Source: Nocardioides oceani
Lineage (GTDB): Bacteria; Actinomycetota; Actinomycetes; Propionibacteriales; Nocardioidaceae
DNA: 64,000 nucleotides
NCBI RefSeq assembly: GCF_030412965.1
Contig: NZ_JAUHJQ010000004.1
Span: 77,459 to 141,458 of the forward strand
Reading direction: 5' to 3'
Of the stretch, positions 16,712 through 25,196 are shown one piece after another. The position numbers and the translations under genes were made by a program. A model generated the notes under the pieces. That model ran no database searches. It saw only the letters and a list, made by a program, of their open reading frames with translations, and was not told the origin of the DNA. Each line of letters opens with the position of its first letter. Position 1 is the stretch's first letter.

Positions 16712-17400
16712 TCCGCTGGTCGAGCAGCGAGCGCAAGCGAGCGTGTCGAGACCCGGCAGTCGACCACGGCCTCCGGGCCGCGGGTGGTCTCGGTCCGCCG
16801 CCGGCCTCCGCTGGTCGAGCAGCGAGCGCGCGCGGGTGATTGCGGTGGAGGGCAGCTGCGGGAGCAGGTACGCCGTGGGCTGCGGTCCGCCGCCGGCCTC
16901 CGCTGGTTGAGCAGCGAGCGCCAGCGAGCGTTGTCGAAACCCGGCGAGCCGACCTACGGCCTCCGGGCCGCCGGTGGCCGCGGGTGATCCACGGCCCGCA
17001 CTCCGCTGGTCGAGCAGCGAGCGCCAGCGAGCGTGTCGAAACCCCCGGCAGCCGACCTACGGCCTGCGGGCCGCAGGTGGTCGCGGGTGGTCACGGGAGA
17101 TCCGCGGCCCGCACTCCGCTGGTCGAGCAGCGAGCGCCAGCGAGCGTTGTCGAAACCCCCGGCAGCCGACCTACGGCCTGCGGGCCGCAGGTGGTCGCGG
17201 GTGGTCACGGGAGATCCGCGGCCCGCACTCCGCTGGTTGAGCAGCGAGCGCCAGCGAGCGTTGTCGAAACCCGGTGAGCCGACTCTTGGCCTACGGGTGC
17301 GGGTGGTTGCGGCTTGGGCAGCTACGGGGCGAGGTACGTCGTCGGTCGCGGTCCGCTGCCGGCCTCCGCTGGTTGAGCAGCGAGCGTGTCGAAACCCTGG
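16712..17400. repeat. Array of seven actinobacterial dispersed repeats, with a tandem 113/114-bp unit
   Basis: This gene-free stretch holds seven copies of a core that starts TCCGCTGGTYGAGCAGCGAG. They begin at 16712, 16807, 16899, 17002, 17115, 17229 and 17365, and most continue with a CGAGCG-rich stretch and (T)GTCGAAACCC. The units starting at 17002 (113 bp) and 17115 (114 bp) are identical except for one inserted T, which indicates a recent tandem duplication. Between cores there is a palindromic CCTGCGGGCCGCAGG. Similar cores are scattered singly in Nocardioides-type genomes (from memory). Frames running through the array (PLVEQRA...VVET) are by-products of the repeat. A regulatory or recombination role is unknown. 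Confidence 0.8.
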
Positions 17401-17466
17401 CAGTCGAGCTTCGCCCTAGGGCCGCAGGTGAGCCGCGCAAGATCTACGAGACTGCTGTGCACACCC

Positions 17467-17495
17467 TTGTCATCGAACGCGCGTTCGAGTAGAAT
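17467..17495 (+). promoter_or_regulatory. Promoter TTGTCA-17 bp-TAGAAT with a perfect LexA (SOS) box in the spacer
   Basis: A -35 TTGTCA (17467-17472) and a -10 TAGAAT (17490-17495) are 17 bp apart, and the start codon follows 5 nt after the -10. The spacer contains the 16-bp palindrome TCGAACGCGCGTTCGA (17473-17488), an exact match to the actinobacterial SOS box TCGAAC-N4-GTTCGA. LexA bound there would cover the promoter, so the nuclease gene should be repressed until DNA damage. Confidence 0.85.
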
Positions 17496-17500
17496 AAGGC

Positions 17501-18823
17501 ATGGCCTTGATCGCGACGCTCGAGCACCCGCTGGACACCCCAGCCGACGTGCTCGCGTCCGCGCGGGCCGAGCAGAAGGCGGCCAACGCGGCCGAGGTTC
17601 GCCTGCTCGAAGCAGCGGTCCAGTGGTGCGTACTGCACCCGGCGGAGTCGCTGGACGAGGCGGCGACCTGGTCGGTGTTCCGCGGGTTCGGCGACAAGCC
17701 GGTCTGCCTCGCGGGTGAGGGCGCTCCGTTCGTGACCGAGTTCGCGGTCGTCGAGTTCGCCGCCGGCCTGGGGAAGTCGGAGGACGCCGGCCGCGCCTAC
17801 CTGGCGGAGGCGCTCGAGCTGCGGTACCGGCTGCCGAAGCTGTGGGTCAAGGTCACCTCCCTGGAGCTGCCGGCGTGGAAGGCGCGCTCGGTCGCGCGGC
17901 GGACGCTGCACCTGCCGAAGAAGGGCGCCGCGTTCGTCGACACCCACCTCGCCCCCGTCGCCGCCACCATCGGCCCTGCTGCACTCGAGCGGCTGCTCGA
18001 GGAGGCACTGGTCCGGTTCGACCCCGACGAAGCCGAACGCGTCGCCACCGAACGCGCCGAGGCACGCCACGTCACCATCCAAAGCAGACAGGTGTCGTTC
18101 GACGGTCACGTGGACGTCTGGGCCACCCTCGACCTCGCCGACGCGCTGGACCTCGACGACGCCCTGGAGAAGGGCGCAGCCCGGCTCGAGGCGCTGGGCT
18201 GCACCGACACCCTCGACGCCCGCCGCTCCGTCGCCCTCGGAGACATGGCCCGCCGCCAGATGAGCCTCGAGTTCGACACCGACCCCAAGCCCCTGGTCGT
18301 CCACGTCCACCAGCACCCCGACCCTCAGACCGGCGAGCCAGTGCTCGACCCGATCACGCGCGTGGAGAACACCCGCGGATTCGTGCTCACCAGCCAGCTC
18401 GCCGACTGGTGCACCCGCGCAGCGCGGTCCGACGCCGCGAACACCATCACCGTCAAGCCGGTCATCGACCTCAACGAACGCATCCACGTCGAGGCCTACG
18501 AGGTCCCCGATCGCCTCAGCGTCCAGACCCGGGTCCGCGACCTGCACTGCGTGTTCCCCTGGTGCACTCGGCCGGCTCACGCCAGTTCGAGGGTCGACGA
18601 CGACCACGTCGTTCCCCGTGGTCGCGGCGGCCCGACAGCCAGCGAGAACATCGCGCCGCTGTGCCGACGGCACCACCGCGCCAAGACCCACGCCGGCTGG
18701 CACCAACAGTCACCAGCCCCGGGCACATTCGAGTGGCGCAGCCCCACCGGCCTGACGTTCCGCGTGGACCACCGCGGCACCCACGACCTCGGACCCGAAC
18801 CACCCGAGCCACCCGACAGCTGA
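17501..18823 (+). CDS. DUF222 / HNH endonuclease domain protein (REP13E12-like), SOS-regulated
   Basis: This 440-residue protein has an N-terminal DUF222 region (about 15-300) and a C-terminal HNH nuclease domain. The HNH elements are C350 and C355, DDDH (H369), N383, C388 and HH391-392, a complete zinc-bound HNH fold with its catalytic histidine. It belongs to the abundant actinobacterial 13E12-repeat group, members of which are LexA-regulated in Mycobacterium tuberculosis. The target DNA is unknown. ATG 17501 is fixed by the promoter directly upstream. It sits next to the repeat array at 16712-17400, and a GC-rich hairpin follows its stop. Confidence 0.88.
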   Translation: MALIATLEHPLDTPADVLASARAEQKAANAAEVRLLEAAVQWCVLHPAESLDEAATWSVFRGFGDKPVCLAGEGAPFVTEFAVVEFAAGLGKSEDAGRAYLAEALELRYRLPKLWVKVTSLELPAWKARSVARRTLHLPKKGAAFVDTHLAPVAATIGPAALERLLEEALVRFDPDEAERVATERAEARHVTIQSRQVSFDGHVDVWATLDLADALDLDDALEKGAARLEALGCTDTLDARRSVALGDMARRQMSLEFDTDPKPLVVHVHQHPDPQTGEPVLDPITRVENTRGFVLTSQLADWCTRAARSDAANTITVKPVIDLNERIHVEAYEVPDRLSVQTRVRDLHCVFPWCTRPAHASSRVDDDHVVPRGRGGPTASENIAPLCRRHHRAKTHAGWHQQSPAPGTFEWRSPTGLTFRVDHRGTHDLGPEPPEPPDS

Positions 18824-18839
18824 CCATCCTGCCCCACGA

Positions 18840-18866
18840 CCCCGCCGGAGCACCCACCCGGCGGGG
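18840..18866. terminator. GC-rich hairpin after the HNH gene
   Basis: CCCCGCCGG and CCGGCGGGG form a perfect 9-bp stem with a 9-nt loop, 17 bp after the HNH stop. No U-run follows, as is common for terminators in high-GC actinobacteria. Confidence 0.5.
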
Positions 18867-18911
18867 CACAGGCACGCCCGGAGCGCACCTCCGCGTGGTC
18901 TGCTGTTCCCT

Positions 18912-19604
18912 GTGAGGACGACGGCGACGCTGGCAGCCCTCCTGACCGCGCTCGCGCTCGGCGGCTGCTCGGCCGGCGACGACGGGCCCGCAGCGGGAGG
19001 CGCCACCACTGCCCCGCCCACCAGCACCGCCGCGCAAGCCCCGCCCACCGACGTCGTCGAGGTGCAGCCCGGCGGGCCGGGTGAGCCCTCGTCGACGGTG
19101 GTCGAGACCGACGGGCAGGGGTGGAACCACGACGACATCGCCTTCGTGCAGATGATGCTCCCCCACCACCGGCAGGCGCTCGAGATGGCCGCGCTCGCCC
19201 CGGACCGGGCCGAGGACGACCGGGTGCGGACCCTCGCGGAACGGATCGCGGCGGCGCAGGCGCCGGAGGTGCTGGTCCTGGCCTCACTCCTGGACGAGCA
19301 GGGCGTCGACGTACCGGAACCGGGCGAGGACCCCGCGAAGTACGACCACTCCCAGCACGGCCACCACGCCATGCAGGGCATGCTGACGACCGCGCAGCTG
19401 GCGGAGCTGGCCGACGCCGAGGGCGCCGACTTCGACCGGCTCTTCCTCGAGCGGATGATCGACCACCACGCCGGCGCGGTCGCGATGGCCGCCGACGTGC
19501 GTCGCACCGGCTCCAGCCGGCGGGTGGCCGAGCTGGCGCTGGACGTCGAGTCGGGCCAGGCCGCGGAGATCGCGCGCATGGAAGAGCTCCTCGCCACGCT
19601 GTAG
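18912..19604 (+). CDS. DUF305 family lipoprotein
   Basis: This 230-residue protein starts with a lipoprotein signal (LLTALALGGC, lipobox Cys at about 19) and a Thr/Pro/Ala-rich spacer. Two DUF305 halves follow, with the diagnostic motifs VQMMLPHHRQALEMA and LERMIDHHAGAVAMA. A His-rich stretch (KYDHSQHGHHAMQGM) lies between them. DUF305 proteins adopt a ferritin-like four-helix fold and are often near metal-handling genes; the many His and Met residues suggest metal binding, which is inference. The GTG start at 18912 has no obvious ribosome-binding site. Confidence 0.88.
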   Translation: MRTTATLAALLTALALGGCSAGDDGPAAGGATTAPPTSTAAQAPPTDVVEVQPGGPGEPSSTVVETDGQGWNHDDIAFVQMMLPHHRQALEMAALAPDRAEDDRVRTLAERIAAAQAPEVLVLASLLDEQGVDVPEPGEDPAKYDHSQHGHHAMQGMLTTAQLAELADAEGADFDRLFLERMIDHHAGAVAMAADVRRTGSSRRVAELALDVESGQAAEIARMEELLATL

Positions 19605-19613
19605 CCGACGCCG

Positions 19614-19619
19614 TACCGT
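19614..19619 (+). promoter_or_regulatory. -10 box TACCGT of the 19626 gene
   Basis: TACCGT is followed by 6 nt and the ATG at 19626, a leaderless-type arrangement. Confidence 0.5.
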
Positions 19620-19625
19620 TCCGGC

Positions 19626-20267
19626 ATGGGTCTTCTCGGGCGACGCAGGGAGCGCAAGCTGCACGAGGCGGAGACCTTCCGCGCAGCCAGGAAGCTCGCC
19701 GCCGAGGACGTCACCGTCCTCGGCGAAGAGCTCGCCGAGCTCCACCTCGACACCCTCACCACCGAGCTCGACGACGCCATGCGCACCGACTACCGCATGG
19801 CCCTGGACCGGTACGACGCCGCCAAGACCGCCCTCGACCAGGCCACCACCACCGAGCACGTCGACGCCCTCGCCACCCACCTCGCCGACGCCCGCTGGGC
19901 CCGCGCCCGCGTCCTCGCCCGACGCGACGGCCGACCTCTCCCCGAACGACGCGAGGAGTGCTTCTTCAACCCCCAGCACGGACCGGCCCAGTTCGACCTC
20001 GACTGGACCCCACCCGGCGGCACCCCACGCACCATCGCCGTCTGCGCCACCGACCACCAACGCCTCACCCGCGGCGAGCAACCCGCCACCCGGATGGTCC
20101 GAGCCGGCGACCGCTACGTCCCCTGGTACGCCGCGGACATCGCGCGCTCGATGGACTCGACGTACGCCGCGCACGTCGTCCGCGGGCACTCCTACCACTC
20201 GCAGGCCGCCCTGCTCGACACCTACCTGCGCTCGGCCGGCAACGGCAGCGGCGGGGCCGCCGGCTGA
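19626..20267 (+). CDS. Soluble protein related to the C-terminal domain of the 3127/4383 membrane proteins
   Basis: This is an unrecognised 213-residue protein without signal or membrane helix and with a basic N-terminus. It aligns by eye with the cytoplasmic part of the protein at 3127-4386: AEDVTVLGEEL with RQDVLALGERI, ALDRYDAAKTAL with ALDHYDAAGRLL, ECFFNPQHG with PCFLNPLHG. The possible metal site is C112, H118, C140 and H144 (CFFNPQH ... CATDH), so the last Cys-x2-Cys is replaced by Cys-x3-His. It ends with VPWYAADIA...YAAHVVRG. It is separated by 13 kb from its relatives. Function unknown. Confidence 0.65.
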   Translation: MGLLGRRRERKLHEAETFRAARKLAAEDVTVLGEELAELHLDTLTTELDDAMRTDYRMALDRYDAAKTALDQATTTEHVDALATHLADARWARARVLARRDGRPLPERREECFFNPQHGPAQFDLDWTPPGGTPRTIAVCATDHQRLTRGEQPATRMVRAGDRYVPWYAADIARSMDSTYAAHVVRGHSYHSQAALLDTYLRSAGNGSGGAAG

Positions 20268-20271
20268 CCGC

Positions 20272-21669
20272 TCAGAAGCGGTGCAGCCTCCGGGCGGCCT
20301 CGGCGATCGAGCCGGACATCGACGGGTAGACGGTGAACGCCTGCGCCAGCTGGTCGGCGGTGAGCGACTCGGCCACGGCCACGGAGACCGGGTGGATGAG
20401 CTCGCTGGCGCGCGGGCCGACGACGACACCACCGACGACGATGCCGGTGCCAGGGCGGCACAGCAGCTTCACGAAGCCGTCGCGGACGCCCTGCATCTTC
20501 GCGCGCGGGTTGCCCGACAGCGGCAGGGTGACCACCTCGGCCTGCATCTCGCCGGCGTCGACGGCCTGCTGGGACCAGCCGACGGTCGCGATCTCCGGGG
20601 AGGTGAAGACGTTGGAGGAGACCTTCTTCAGGTCCAGCGGGTGCACCGTGTCGCCGAGGAAGTGCCACATCGCGATCCGGCCCTGCATCGCCGCGACCGA
20701 GGCGAGCATGAGCACGCCGGTGCAGTCGCCGGCGGCGTACACGCCACGGGCGGAGGTCCGCGAGACCCGGTCGACGTTGACGAAGCCGCCGTCCTTGAGG
20801 ACGACGCCGGCCTCCTCGAGGCCCATGTCGCCGGTGTTGGGCACCGAGCCGAGGGCGAGGATGCAGTGCGAGCCCTGGACCGTGCGGCCGTCGGTGAGCG
20901 CGACGGTGACGACGTCGCCGGAGCGGGTGACCGACTCCATCCGCGACTTCGACAGCACCGTCATGCCGCGGCGGCGCAGGACGTCCTCGAGCACGGTCGC
21001 GGCGTCGGCGTCCTCGCCGGGCAGCACCCGGTCGCGCGAGGAGACGAGCGTGACGGGGATGCCGAGGTTGAGGTACGCGCTGGCGAACTCCGCGCCCGTG
21101 ACGCCGGAGCCCACGACGATCAGCTCGGTCGGCACCTCGGTGAGGTCGTAGACCTGCTCCCAGGTGAGGATCCGCTCGCCGTCGGGCTGCGCCGTCGGCA
21201 GCGTGCGCGGGGCCGCGCCGGTGGCGATGAGGACCGCGTCGGCCTCGAGGGTCTGCTCCGAGCCGTCCGCCGCCGTGGCGACGACCCGGCCGGGGCCGTC
21301 GAGACGACCGCGCGCCTCGACGACCTGGACGCCGTCCTTGGCCAGCCGCCGCGCGATGTCCATGGACTGGTCGGCCGCGAGCTGCTTGACCCGGGTGTTG
21401 ACCCGGGCCAGGTCGACGCGGATCGTCTCCGCGGCGTCGCCCTCGGTGTCGGTGAAGATCACGCCGAGCTCGGCGGCGCCGGCCAGCTCGTCCATCACCT
21501 CCGCGGTGGCGATGAGCGTCTTGCTCGGCACGCAGTCGGTGAGGACCGCGGAGCCGCCGACACCGTCGGTGTCGACGACCGTCACCTCCGCACCCAGCTG
21601 TGCGGCGACGTGCGCGGCTTCGTACCCGCCGGGGCCGCCCCCGACGATGACGACGCGGTCGGTGGCCAT
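20272..21669 (-). CDS. NAD(P)H-quinone dehydrogenase, LpdA-type flavoprotein
   Basis: This 465-residue two-dinucleotide-binding flavoprotein has FAD motif VVIVGGGPGGYEAAHVA, NAD motif VVGSGVTGAEFASAY and the second FAD motif GVYAAGDCTG. It has the lipoamide-dehydrogenase fold, but the redox CxxxxC is incomplete: residue 41 is Ala and only C46 remains (GGSAVLTDC). That pattern fits the Rv3303c group of NAD(P)H:quinone reductases rather than true Lpd. The C-terminal dimer interface is present (SVAVAESLTADQLAQ). Its ATG shares one base with the stop of the lpd gene upstream (TGATG), so the two are translationally coupled. Confidence 0.85.
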   Translation of the reverse strand: MATDRVVIVGGGPGGYEAAHVAAQLGAEVTVVDTDGVGGSAVLTDCVPSKTLIATAEVMDELAGAAELGVIFTDTEGDAAETIRVDLARVNTRVKQLAADQSMDIARRLAKDGVQVVEARGRLDGPGRVVATAADGSEQTLEADAVLIATGAAPRTLPTAQPDGERILTWEQVYDLTEVPTELIVVGSGVTGAEFASAYLNLGIPVTLVSSRDRVLPGEDADAATVLEDVLRRRGMTVLSKSRMESVTRSGDVVTVALTDGRTVQGSHCILALGSVPNTGDMGLEEAGVVLKDGGFVNVDRVSRTSARGVYAAGDCTGVLMLASVAAMQGRIAMWHFLGDTVHPLDLKKVSSNVFTSPEIATVGWSQQAVDAGEMQAEVVTLPLSGNPRAKMQGVRDGFVKLLCRPGTGIVVGGVVVGPRASELIHPVSVAVAESLTADQLAQAFTVYPSMSGSIAEAARRLHRF

Positions 21670-23060
21670 CAGAAGTTGATCATGTGGCCGGCGATGCCGT
21701 GGACGGCTTCCTTCACGGCCTCGGACAGCGTCGGGTGGGCGAACACGTTGCGCGAGACCTCGTCGGCGGTGAGGTCCCACTGCTGGGCCAGGGTGAGGAC
21801 CGGCAGCTGCTCGGTGACGTCGGGCCCGATCATGTGGGCGCCGAGGATCTCGTTGTGCTCGGCGTCCGCGACGACCTTGACGAAGCCGACGGCGTCGCCG
21901 AGGCCCTGCGCCTTGCCGTTGGCCGAGAACGGGAAGGTCGCCGTCTTGACGTCGTACCCCTTGTCCTTGGCCTGCTGCTCGGTGTAGCCGAACGAGCCGA
22001 TCTGGGGCTGGCAGTACGTCGCCCGCGGGATCATGTCGAAGTCGATCTCCATCGTCTCCGCGCCGGCGATCGTCTCCGCGGCGACGATGCCCATCGCCTC
22101 GGCGGCGTGGGCGAGCATCATCTTGCCGGTGACGTCGCCGATGGCGTACACGTGCTCGACGTTCGTGCGGCCGCGACCGTCGACGGCGATCGCGCCGCGC
22201 TCGGTGAGCTCGACGCCGGCGGCCTCGAGGCCGTAGCCCTCGGTGCGCGGCTGGAAGCCGATCGCCTGGAGCACCTTGTCGGCCTCGAGCACCTGCTGCT
22301 CGCCGTCCTTGGAGACGGTGACCTTGACCTTGTCGCCGGAGTCGTCGATGCCCTCGACCTTGGTCGACAGCAGGACCTTCACGCCGAGCTTCTTGTAGTG
22401 CTTGAGCAGCTCCTTGGACACGTCGGCGTCCTCGGTCGGCACCATCCGGTCGAGGAACTCCACGATCGTCACGTCGACGCCGAAGTTCTTCATCACGTAG
22501 GCGAACTCGACGCCGATCGCGCCGGAGCCGGCGATCACGATCGAGCCGGGGAGCTCGTCGGTGAGGATCTGCTCCTCGTAGGTCACGACGCGGTCCGAGA
22601 GCTCGGTGCCCGGGATGAGCCGGGTCCGTGCGCCGGTCGCGATGATCAGGTCGTCGCAGGTGTACGACGTGGTGTCGCCGTCCTTGGTCACGTCGATCGA
22701 CGTGGGCCCGGTGAGGGTGCCCCAGCCGTCGATCTCGGTGATCTTGTTCTTCTTCATCAGGAAGTGGACGCCCTTGACGATGCCGGCGGAGACCTGCCGG
22801 CTGCGCTTGTGGGTGGGCCCGAACGACATGGTGGCGTCGCCCTCGATGCCGAACTTGTCCTTCTCGTGCGTGAGCACGTGGGCGAGCTCGGCGTTCTTCA
22901 GGAGCGCCTTGGACGGGATGCACCCGACGTTGAGGCAGACACCGCCCCAGTACTTCTCCTCCACCACGGCGACCGACTTGCCGAGCTGGGCGGCGCGGAT
23001 CGCCGCGACGTAGCCCCCGGGACCGGCGCCGAGGACGAGGACATCGAAGTGGTTCGTCAC
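21669..23060 (-). CDS. lpd: Dihydrolipoyl dehydrogenase (E3)
   Basis: This 463-residue protein has FAD motif [18 protein letters not shown], the redox-active disulfide C42/C47 in [16 protein letters not shown], the NAD-binding segment [12 protein letters not shown], and the C-terminal His-Glu region ([13 protein letters not shown]). It reoxidises dihydrolipoamide in the pyruvate and 2-oxoglutarate dehydrogenase and glycine cleavage complexes. GTG 23060 is fixed by the -10 box TAGGCT 7 nt upstream. The downstream quinone-dehydrogenase homologue overlaps its stop codon. Confidence 0.95.
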   Translation of the reverse strand: MTNHFDVLVLGAGPGGYVAAIRAAQLGKSVAVVEEKYWGGVCLNVGCIPSKALLKNAELAHVLTHEKDKFGIEGDATMSFGPTHKRSRQVSAGIVKGVHFLMKKNKITEIDGWGTLTGPTSIDVTKDGDTTSYTCDDLIIATGARTRLIPGTELSDRVVTYEEQILTDELPGSIVIAGSGAIGVEFAYVMKNFGVDVTIVEFLDRMVPTEDADVSKELLKHYKKLGVKVLLSTKVEGIDDSGDKVKVTVSKDGEQQVLEADKVLQAIGFQPRTEGYGLEAAGVELTERGAIAVDGRGRTNVEHVYAIGDVTGKMMLAHAAEAMGIVAAETIAGAETMEIDFDMIPRATYCQPQIGSFGYTEQQAKDKGYDVKTATFPFSANGKAQGLGDAVGFVKVVADAEHNEILGAHMIGPDVTEQLPVLTLAQQWDLTADEVSRNVFAHPTLSEAVKEAVHGIAGHMINF

Positions 23061-23067
23061 GACCTGC

Positions 23068-23073
23068 AGCCTA
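23068..23073 (-). promoter_or_regulatory. -10 box TAGGCT of the lpd gene
   Basis: On the minus strand TAGGCT is followed by 7 nt and the GTG at 23060, a leaderless-type arrangement. The divergent promoter of the 23130 gene lies about 45 bp away. Confidence 0.55.
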
Positions 23074-23117
23074 CTTCTGTCGCACAGGTCACCCCGAACC
23101 GGTCGGCCCGCGGCCAC

Positions 23118-23123
23118 TACCCT
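23118..23123 (+). promoter_or_regulatory. -10 box TACCCT of the 23130 gene
   Basis: TACCCT is followed by 6 nt and the GTG at 23130. Confidence 0.5.
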
Positions 23124-23129
23124 GCCGGT

Positions 23130-23582
23130 GTGACGCTCTACGCCGCCTACGGGACGAACCTCGATCCCGCCCGGATGGGCGAGCGCTGCCCGCACTCCCC
23201 GATGCGCACGACCGGGTGGCTGACCGGCTGGCGGCTGACCTTCGGCGGCGAGGAGCACGGCTGGGACGGAGCGCTCTCGACGATCGTCCAGGACCCCTTC
23301 GAGCAGGTCTTCGTCGCCATCTACGACGTCACCCGCGAGGACGAGAAGCACCTCGACGGCTGGGAGGCGGCCGACTCCGGGCTCTACCGCAAGACCAAGG
23401 TCCGGGTCTCCACGATGGACGGCGAGGTCGTCGTGTGGACCTACGTGCTCGACGCCTACGAGGGCGGCCTGCCCTCCGCGTCGTACCTCGGGGTGCTGGC
23501 CGACGCCGCGGAGGCGGCCGACGCCCCGGCCGACTACGTCGCCGCGCTGCGCCGGCGGCCATGCCGCTCGACAGGACTCTGA
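23130..23582 (+). CDS. Gamma-glutamylcyclotransferase-like protein
   Basis: This 150-residue protein has the gamma-glutamylcyclotransferase-like fold: the N-terminal [13 protein letters not shown] loop and a later [16 protein letters not shown] segment with the acidic residue expected for catalysis. Members cyclise gamma-glutamyl compounds to 5-oxoproline. The actual substrate is open. The start is set by the -10 box 6 nt upstream. It is transcribed divergently from lpd and is followed 32 bp later by purine nucleoside phosphorylase, which has its own -10 box. Confidence 0.8.
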   Translation: MTLYAAYGTNLDPARMGERCPHSPMRTTGWLTGWRLTFGGEEHGWDGALSTIVQDPFEQVFVAIYDVTREDEKHLDGWEAADSGLYRKTKVRVSTMDGEVVVWTYVLDAYEGGLPSASYLGVLADAAEAADAPADYVAALRRRPCRSTGL

Positions 23583-23601
23583 CCCGCGGCGGGGTCTGAC
23601 C

Positions 23602-23607
23602 TACAGT
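23602..23607 (+). promoter_or_regulatory. -10 box TACAGT of the purine nucleoside phosphorylase gene
   Basis: TACAGT is followed by 7 nt and the GTG at 23615, a leaderless-type arrangement. Confidence 0.5.
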
Positions 23608-23614
23608 CTCCGCC

Positions 23615-24451
23615 GTGACCGACCAGCAGCCCCCGCTCTCCAGCACCGAGCCGTACGAGACCGACCCCTACGCGCTCGCCCAGCAGGCCGCCGCGACGCT
23701 CGCCGAGCTGACCGGCGTCCAGCGCCACGACCTGGCGCTCGTCCTCGGCTCCGGCTGGCTGCCGGCCGTCGACGCCCTCGGCGGGGCCACCGCGGAGATC
23801 GCCACCACCGACCTCCCCGGCTTCAGCGCCGCCGCCGTCGCCGGGCACTCGGGGAAGATCCGCTCGCTCAAGGTCGGCGACAAGAACGTGCTGGCGTTCC
23901 TCTCGCGCACGCACTACTACGAGGGTCGCGGCGTCGCCGCGGTCGTGCACGGCGTCCGCACCGCGGCCGCGGCCGGCTGCTCCACGGTCGTCCTCACCAA
24001 CGGGTGCGGCGGCCTGAAGGAGACCTGGACCCCCGGCACCCCGGTCCTCATCTCCGACCACATCAACCTGACCGGCCGCTCCCCCATCGTGGGCGCGAAC
24101 TTCGTCGACCTCACCGACCTCTACTCCAGCCGCCTGCGGGCGATGTGCCGCGAGCTCGACCCGAGCCTGGACGAGGGCGTGTACGTCCAGTTCCCCGGCC
24201 CGCACTACGAGACCCCGGCCGAGATCGGCATGGCCCGCGCCATCGGGGGTCACCTGGTGGGCATGAGCACGACGCTCGAGGCGATCGCCGCCCGTGAGGC
24301 CGGCATGGAGGTGCTGGGCATCAGCCTGGTCACCAACCTCGCCGCGGGCATCACCGGCGAGCCGCTCAACCACGAGGAGGTCCTCGAGGCCGGCCGCGCC
24401 GCGGCGACCCGCATGGGTGACCTCCTGGGCCGGATCGTCCCGAGGATCTGA
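23615..24451 (+). CDS. Purine-nucleoside phosphorylase (trimeric type)
   Basis: This 278-residue protein has the family motifs LVLGSGW (phosphate site), HYYEG, VLTNGCGGL and FPGPHYETPAEI, plus a conserved late LVTNLAAGI. It phosphorolyses inosine, guanosine and deoxy forms to the free base and (deoxy)ribose 1-phosphate in the cytoplasm. It works with the pentose/hexose phosphomutase, adenosine deaminase and deoC products elsewhere in the window. Length and motifs fit the trimeric PNP of Mycobacterium and relatives (deoD in M. tuberculosis nomenclature). Confidence 0.93.
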   Translation: MTDQQPPLSSTEPYETDPYALAQQAAATLAELTGVQRHDLALVLGSGWLPAVDALGGATAEIATTDLPGFSAAAVAGHSGKIRSLKVGDKNVLAFLSRTHYYEGRGVAAVVHGVRTAAAAGCSTVVLTNGCGGLKETWTPGTPVLISDHINLTGRSPIVGANFVDLTDLYSSRLRAMCRELDPSLDEGVYVQFPGPHYETPAEIGMARAIGGHLVGMSTTLEAIAAREAGMEVLGISLVTNLAAGITGEPLNHEEVLEAGRAAATRMGDLLGRIVPRI

Positions 24452-24459
24452 GCCGGACC

Positions 24460-25125
24460 GTGGACAGCCCGGCGAGCGGCACCCCGGCGAGCGACACCCG
24501 CCAGCGCCTCGTCGACGCGGCGCTGCGTGCCTTCGCCGACCACGGCATCCACAACGCCTCCCTGCTCGAGATCACCCGGCAGGCCGGACAGCGCAACCGG
24601 GGCGCGGTCCACTACCACTTCGGCAGCCGTGAGGGCATGCTCGCCGCGGTCCTCGAGCAGCACGCCGACGAGCTCGGCCGGCGCGAGATCGAGCTGCTCG
24701 ACATCGCCCGCGAGCAGCCCGACGACGACATCGCCTCGATCATCGAGGCGATCGTCCGGCCGACCACGGAGGTCGCCGAGACGGGCTGGCGGGGCCGCTG
24801 CTACATCGTGATCCTCGGCGAGCTGGTCCAGCAGGACATCACCCCGCTCGGGCCCGACGTCGAGGCCGCGATGGCGCGCACCGGCGGCTACGCGCTGTTC
24901 GGCCTGCTGCGCGACCGGCTGGCGGCGTACGCCATGGACCTCCCGCTGGAGAACGAGCGGCTCGCGCTGGTCACCGCCTTCATCATGCGCGCGGTCGCCG
25001 ACCGGGCACGCGCCGGCGAGCTGCCGCCGAGCGGGCGCGAGGAGCTGCCGACCGAGCGGTTCGTGCGCAACCTGGTCTCCATGGCCACCGCCATGCTCGT
25101 CGCCCCGTTGCCGACCGACGCCTAG
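24460..25125 (+). CDS. TetR family transcriptional regulator
   Basis: This 221-residue protein has an N-terminal TetR DNA-binding domain: TRQRLVDAALRAFADHG, then the recognition helix region RGAVHYHFGSREGMLAAV. A C-terminal ligand and dimerisation domain of no recognised specificity follows. The GTG start is 8 bp after the phosphorylase stop. The heme oxygenase gene follows 71 bp later, so it may control its own unit or the downstream gene. No clear operator palindrome was seen in the short gaps. Confidence 0.88.
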   Translation: MDSPASGTPASDTRQRLVDAALRAFADHGIHNASLLEITRQAGQRNRGAVHYHFGSREGMLAAVLEQHADELGRREIELLDIAREQPDDDIASIIEAIVRPTTEVAETGWRGRCYIVILGELVQQDITPLGPDVEAAMARTGGYALFGLLRDRLAAYAMDLPLENERLALVTAFIMRAVADRARAGELPPSGREELPTERFVRNLVSMATAMLVAPLPTDA

Positions 25126-25196
25126 CGCGCGCGGGCCGGACCCGCGCCGAGCGCACCGGACCGGTCACGCCGCCGCACCAGCCGCAGGAGAGACTC

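Noticed and set aside
16840..17277. Open frame through the repeat array with recurring PLVEQRA and VVET segments
   Set aside because: The periodic peptide simply mirrors the DNA repeat; frames of this kind are open on both strands, there is no ribosome-binding site or promoter, and no family resemblance.
16712..17400. Possible CRISPR array
   Set aside because: The sequences between cores are themselves repeated, spacing varies from 92 to 136 bp, and no cas gene is in the window.
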